From: Agapanthus africanus
Lineage: Eukaryota; Streptophyta; Magnoliopsida; Asparagales; Amaryllidaceae
Direction of reading: 5' to 3'
Length of the DNA stretch: 64,000 bases
NCBI GenBank assembly: GCA_030015575.1
Contig: CM057337.1
Span: 380,827,582-380,891,581, forward strand
The notes below the pieces were generated by a model that worked only from the letters and a program-made list of their open reading frames with translations, was not told where the DNA came from and made no database searches. A program made the translations under genes and the position numbers. Below, in pieces: positions 59,402 to 64,000 of this stretch (position 1 is the stretch's first letter; the number at the start of each line of letters is the position of its first letter).

Positions 59402-61406
59402 TGTTACTTAGCGCGGTAGCAAGGTTTCGGGAGGTATAGTCCATACCGTTTTCAAATTTTTGCCGTTCTAAAGAACCCTAATCCTAGAATCTTAACCAGA
59501 GAATTAAACAATACAACATGCAAACAACATTGCATACAAAGTGAATGAGGAATACAACCGTTGTAGACCGATCCTTCATTTCTAAAGCTCCGTGTAGTAG
59601 TCCCTTCGCTCCAAGTAGTGAACACCCGAACTTTAGTAAGGCTTCATATGAAGAAATTGCTAATATATTAGAGGATGATGAAGTTGGAATTGGGCTCACT
59701 TTAGATTTAATTTTCTCACAATAATTTCTCACTTAGAAAAAAGCTAGCAAGCTATTTCTCAATGAAGAAGAAGATGACGTGATGAAGATGAGAAAGAACT
59801 CATGAGGTGAGAATAGAAACCATGGGTGAGTTAGTGTCATACAATAACTCATAGAGAGAATGAACCATGGATAAAGAATAATGGTTAGGTTAACAAATAT
59901 CTACAAGTGAAACAAAAATAGTGGACTTGGCCAATGTTTCCACAAGCTTCTACAAGCTTGTAGCCATGACAATTTCCATCCAAATTTTGAATTACTTAGA
60001 TAAATATAAACCCTACATTATATCAAGCATGGTGTAAGTCTCATACACCCATGAAGCATATGGCATCAAGCATGACACAAATAAAATGTACATTAATATA
60101 TATCACATATATACTATATGCACATAAGTAAGAAAAAGAATACTTAGTGAGCAAATATTAGTTAATGTAAGTTAATATAGCAAATATATAATTATACATC
60201 AAATTATCAAATCAACTCCTGATTTAATAATCCGGCTATATCACATACAACCGAGTAATATAACATATCGCGAGAATAGAATGTGGTATTATATACCCGC
60301 ATTAATCTCGGTCCCCCAAATATCACATATATGCTCCTACTTTATTTCGCATGAACTAGGAAACCTCTGTGTTGGACTCTAAAGACTCATCAATACGCCA
60401 GCAGTAGGTGATTATCATATCAAACACCCATAAGCCGCAAGCGGTCTGCTAAACGTAACGGCCACCTGGGTATTGAGCGATCAGAAGATCAAAAAGCAAG
60501 CCTGCTCATACTCTTGCGAATCTAATCAGTAACACTACAGTACAGTCCGGTCTCTTTGTCAGATATGTCGCATATCACAGCCTGGGCATGGTATAACGTC
60601 AGACCCCAATAGAATGATAAGCCATGCCGATGCAAGGTCCATAACGGTTCGAGAAACTAATATTAACACTTACCAGCAGATCTCAGCAATCCTGGCCAGG
60701 GACTCCCTGTTATGGCCAATCAAGTATAGCGCAACATCAACCTCCAATATCGGGAGAGAAAAAATCCCCTCCTATCGCTCATTGCCTTCATGTGACTCGG
60801 GACTGTACCCAAAAACCACCGTTTTGCATGATCTCTTGAACGTGGTAAGGTGGAAATCAAAGAACTGTGAGAATCACACAAGAATCTATGATGATCTCGG
60901 GTCGACAGACTAACCTGTACCAGTGTCACCAGAGAACTGCTATCTGACAATATGTAAAATACCATCTAGGAGTTCTCGGCGAGTCTGTTCTGTGTACCCA
61001 GTCTCTACTGAGCACCCGTATACCTTCTTTTATGTCAAACACCAATGGATATGTGATCATCCATCGTCCATCATATGGGTCGAGAATCGTATACGCTAGT
61101 CTACTCTAGAGTATCGATGCCCAGACTTGATACTCCCACGACTAGAAACATTTGAAGGATGGACTTACCGACTACCATTGCCCCAACAGTATGATCTGTA
61201 TCATAATTCTGGTAGTCAAGTACTCATCCTAAGGTCTTTATCAATATGTAATAGAGAGACAATAAGTGTACATGTTAAGATAAAGAGGAACCAGATAGCA
61301 TACTATCATGTCGAGCAAGAAAGTCCTCCCTATATATGTCCAAGCATCCACTACAATATACATCATATGTACAGTAATGGCCTCTAGGGCATACATATAA
61401 CTAACA
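59402..61406 (-). repeat. Element E 5' LTR, damaged start
   Basis: Begins TGTTACTTAGCG, missing about five bases relative to TGTAGGGTTACTTAG, and lacks about 120 bp corresponding to 51762-51880. Ends ATATAACTAACA at 61406. Retains the core palindrome CCTGGCCAGG at 60691-60700. Confidence 0.9.
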
Positions 61407-62395
61407 GGTGCTCTTTGGAGAATGGGTACATCGAACAGGACTCGCCGAGGACTCCTATGTGGTAGTATACCTATCGTCTGATAGCAGTCCTCTGCTGACA
61501 CTGGTACAGGTTAGTCTGTAGACCAGAGATCGTCATAGAGACTTGTGTGGCTCCCACTGTGCTTTGATTTCCTCCCTACCATGGCTCAAAGGAGTCATGC
61601 AAATAGGTGGATTTTTGATACAGTCCCGAGTCGCATAGAGGCAATGAGCGATAGGAGGGGTTTCGTCTCTCCCGGTATTGGGGGTTGATGTTGCGCTATG
61701 CTCGAATGGCTATAACTGGAAGTCCATTGCCAGGGAAGCTGCTAAGATTTACTGATAAGTATTTTCATTAGTTTCTCAAACCGTTATAGGCCGGACATCG
61801 GCATGACTTATCACGTTACTGGGGCCTGACGTTAACCACGCCTAGACATGATATGCGACATATCAGACGAAAAGACCGGACTGTATGGTAGTGTTACTGA
61901 TAGGATTCATGGAGAGTATGGACGAGCTTGCTTGTTGATCTTCATATCACTCAATACCCGGGTAGCCGTTACGTCCAGCTAGTACCGCTGACGGCTTGTA
62001 GGTGACTGATGTGATCATCACCAACTGCTGGCGTATTGACGAGTCTTTAGAGTTCCATACCGAAGTTTCCTGGTTTAAGTGAAACAAAGTAGGACACATA
62101 TGTGATATGTGTGTGTGTGGGCCTGATTAAATACGAGTATGTAATGCTGTATAAATCTGGCAGTTATCTGTTATCGGTTAGGTTATATGTGATATAACCA
62201 GATTATCGAATCAAGCATTGATTTGATAATGTGATAAACAGATCAATAATATTAGTCGGTCATATGTCAAATAAACGGATTATTAGATCAAGTGTTTATT
62301 TAATAATGTGATATATATTATATGTGATATAATTATATCTTAACTAATATCATTAGCTCACTAATTGGTTTATATATATATATATTAATGTATTT

Positions 62396-62430
<35 letters not shown>

Positions 62431-63147
62431 TATATGAAGCATGGAATGTTTTTCTATTTTTAGAAAATAAAAATGAGATGTAAATTGTGGAGATATTTGT
62501 GGAATGGGCAAGGCATGAGTTTTATTATTTGTATATTAGCCTTGACTCACTATTCAAGTATGGTTGCAATTTAGAATTGCAATTTTATTCTATGCTTGAA
62601 TAAGTGAGGAAAGAGAGAGCCATTTTGAGTTTACTCTCGTTATTTTTCATTCTTCATGCCTTAGCCATTTCTTGAGCATTAGCTCTCTACAATTTTCTTC
62701 ATCTCACTTCCAAGTTCAAACCCTCACATGTGATGTGAATCATTGAACTTGTGAAAACTATAGTGAGCAAATTAAACCCCTACTTCAGCATCACACACTA
62801 GATTAACAATTAGAGGGTTGCTTTCACTAATGAGATTAGTGAAGGGTTAGCTTAAGCTTATGGACTTCGGGTTGATCGTCATTGGCGCGAAGATCATGAA
62901 GGAGGTTCGTTCAACTCGAAGAGGAGCTTAGTGGAGTCGCGTGGACTTCAACCCAGAGCTATTGAAGAGAAGGACTCAAACTACAAAGGTTGTATGCTCT
63001 TTTCTGCTCTTTAGTTCATCACATCAGAAAGGCAAACCCTAATATTCTAGTAAAGATCTTGTTAGTCTAATTTAGCACCTAATAAAATTAAAATTTGGCT
63101 TGTTTAATGCCTCTAGAACCTCATAGTGGTGATAAGGTTGACTTTCA
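61407..63147 (+). repeat. Copia LTR F, segment 2
   Basis: GGTGC repeats the left target site of E, and the LTR then continues to ...GACTTTCA at 63147. Summed F LTR length is about 2.14 kb without E. It includes AT-rich microsatellites at 62371-62435. Confidence 0.92.
62371..62435. repeat. (TA)n microsatellite in LTR F
   Basis: Two TA runs separated by a short unique spacer. The other LTRs have only a brief ATATATAAT-type stretch here, so the run expanded in F. Confidence 0.9.
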
Positions 63148-63160
63148 TGGTATCAGAGCC
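63148..63160 (+). other. Primer binding site of element F
   Basis: TGGTATCAGAGCC directly follows the LTR terminus, confirming that F is a plus-strand element and this its 5' LTR. Confidence 0.95.
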
Positions 63161-63266
63161 AGGATAGAACATCAGGGTACTTATAGCGACGTTAGAAACC
63201 CGTCGTTTTTGTCGCGGAAAAACTGCCGATAAAAACAGTTTCCAAAATGATGTTTTGAGTTGTTTG
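63161..63266 (+). mobile_element. Element F leader start
   Basis: About 106 bp of leader before another LTR begins. GTTTG at 63262-63266 is the candidate target duplication of that insertion. F continues, if at all, beyond the window. Confidence 0.8.
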
Positions 63267-64000
63267 TGTAGGGTTGCGAGGCACGCGCACAAGGTTCTAC
63301 GAGGCATCGAACATGCCAGATTTAAAAATTAGCCGTGCCGAACAACCCGAAGCCGGATCTTTAAACTAGGGTTTAGGCGAAAACGAACTTGTTAAACTCT
63401 TTAACACTAAGTGAGAGGGATTACAAACTTTGTAGATCCGGTCCTTCACTTCTTAAGCTCCGTGTTCAGGTCCCTTCACTGCGATCATCGTGTTCCGGAC
63501 TCTCGACATGCTTCACGAAGAGAATGATGCAACCTTGCTTCCGATCTTCGATAACATAGATGATCTACCTTGAAGTTTCATTAACACAAGCTAACACTCA
63601 CTAAATGAAGTGAACACCCTCATCTAAATAGCAAGGATCGATGAAGATGATGAAGTAGGATTTTTGCTCTCATTTATAATTTTTTTCTCACTCACTTTCA
63701 TTACAAAAGCAAAACTAGAAAGCTTTTTTAAGAAGCAACTCAAGGAAGAAGAAGAATAATATCATCATCCTTTTGTGATGAATAATGAAAGGATAATTAT
63801 GATGAATAATGCAACCATGGTCAAGTAACCTTTGTAGAGATTGAACTAGGGTTAAGGGGTGTGGTTGGGTTAAGGAAATATCATGCAAAAATATCTAAAC
63901 AAATATCTTTGCACAAAACAAAAAGAAAGCTTCTACAAACATCTAGAAAAGCATAACCCTAATCAAACACTAACCATGTTTAATCTCCACTAAACATGTT
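63267..64000 (-). repeat. Copia LTR G, truncated by window end
   Basis: Starts TGTAGGGTTGCGAGGCACGC, a diverged relative of the A, B and E LTR starts, with the same AGGCATC...CATGCC context and the later GTAGATCCGGT and GATGATCTAC segments. Minus orientation. If it is the left (3') LTR of an element, the body lies to the right of the window. No ORF of interest. Confidence 0.85.

Larger units (their letters stand above)
51508..61406 (-). mobile_element. Ty1/copia element E (9899 bp), gag-less, old
   Basis: Target duplications GGTGC lie at 51503-51507 and 61407-61411. LTRs are 2110 and 2005 bp; the right one has lost bases at its start and about 120 bp internally. The first 180 bp of the LTRs differ at roughly one site in eight, so this is among the oldest insertions. 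Internal layout matches B: leader, short peptide instead of gag, protease, integrase, RT, RNase H, all broken. Confidence 0.95.

Noticed and set aside
62371..62435. TATA-box promoter in the TA-rich run of LTR F
   Set aside because: The run is a microsatellite expansion; without transcript data no start site can be assigned to it.

Overview
This window is plant intergenic DNA made almost entirely of nested LTR retrotransposons. I find no host protein gene, tRNA, rRNA or CRISPR array. The Ty1/copia elements have LTRs of about 2.0-2.2 kb, a tRNA-iMet primer site (TGGTATCAGAGCC), a leader of 2-3 kb before gag, and Angela/BARE-like LTR termini (TGTT..., then ATGCCCTAGAGG). Together with Ty3/gypsy integrase and LTR remnants, this points to a flowering plant with a large, repeat-rich genome. 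The species cannot be read from the sequence.

Layout, left to right. (1) 1-7170: a minus-strand copia composite, leader-LTR-leader-LTR, with all gag-pol deleted. (2) 7171-10266: the 3' part of a plus-strand gypsy LTR (G2). (3) 10267-50341: a large minus-strand gypsy element (G1) with an LTR of about 4 kb and an internal region of about 4 kb, rich in minisatellites and without recognisable gag-pol. Three complete copia elements lie inside it: C (13324-23387, target duplication AAAAC), B (26422-36663, ACAAA) and D (39333-49274, plus strand, ACAAT). (4) 50342-50735: the end of a copia LTR (H) into which G1 inserted. (5) 50736-51104: a piece of gypsy integrase, the oldest layer. (6) 51105-63147: a plus-strand copia LTR (F) split by copia element E (51508-61406, GGTGC). 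(7) 63148-64000: the start of the F interior, interrupted by another minus-strand copia LTR (G).

Insertion order follows from the boundaries: gypsy integrase, then H, then G1, then G2 plus C, B and D, then the A composite. On the right, F entered the integrase, and E and G entered F.

All coding regions are dead. C keeps a whole gag-protease-integrase-RT-RNase H polyprotein with about eleven in-frame stops and one frameshift. B, D and E lack gag and carry a short substitute leader peptide region. B has nearly identical LTRs although its pol is wrecked, so it probably moved recently using proteins supplied in trans.

The most interesting signal is RNA-level structure in the long leaders. In each of the five leaders, on both genomic strands, there are three successive hairpins with one common inner stem. 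The loop is identical in nearly all copies within an element but differs between elements, and the outer stems change in a compensatory way. A 12-nt LTR palindrome and a GC-rich hairpin near the primer site also keep their pairing while their sequence changes.
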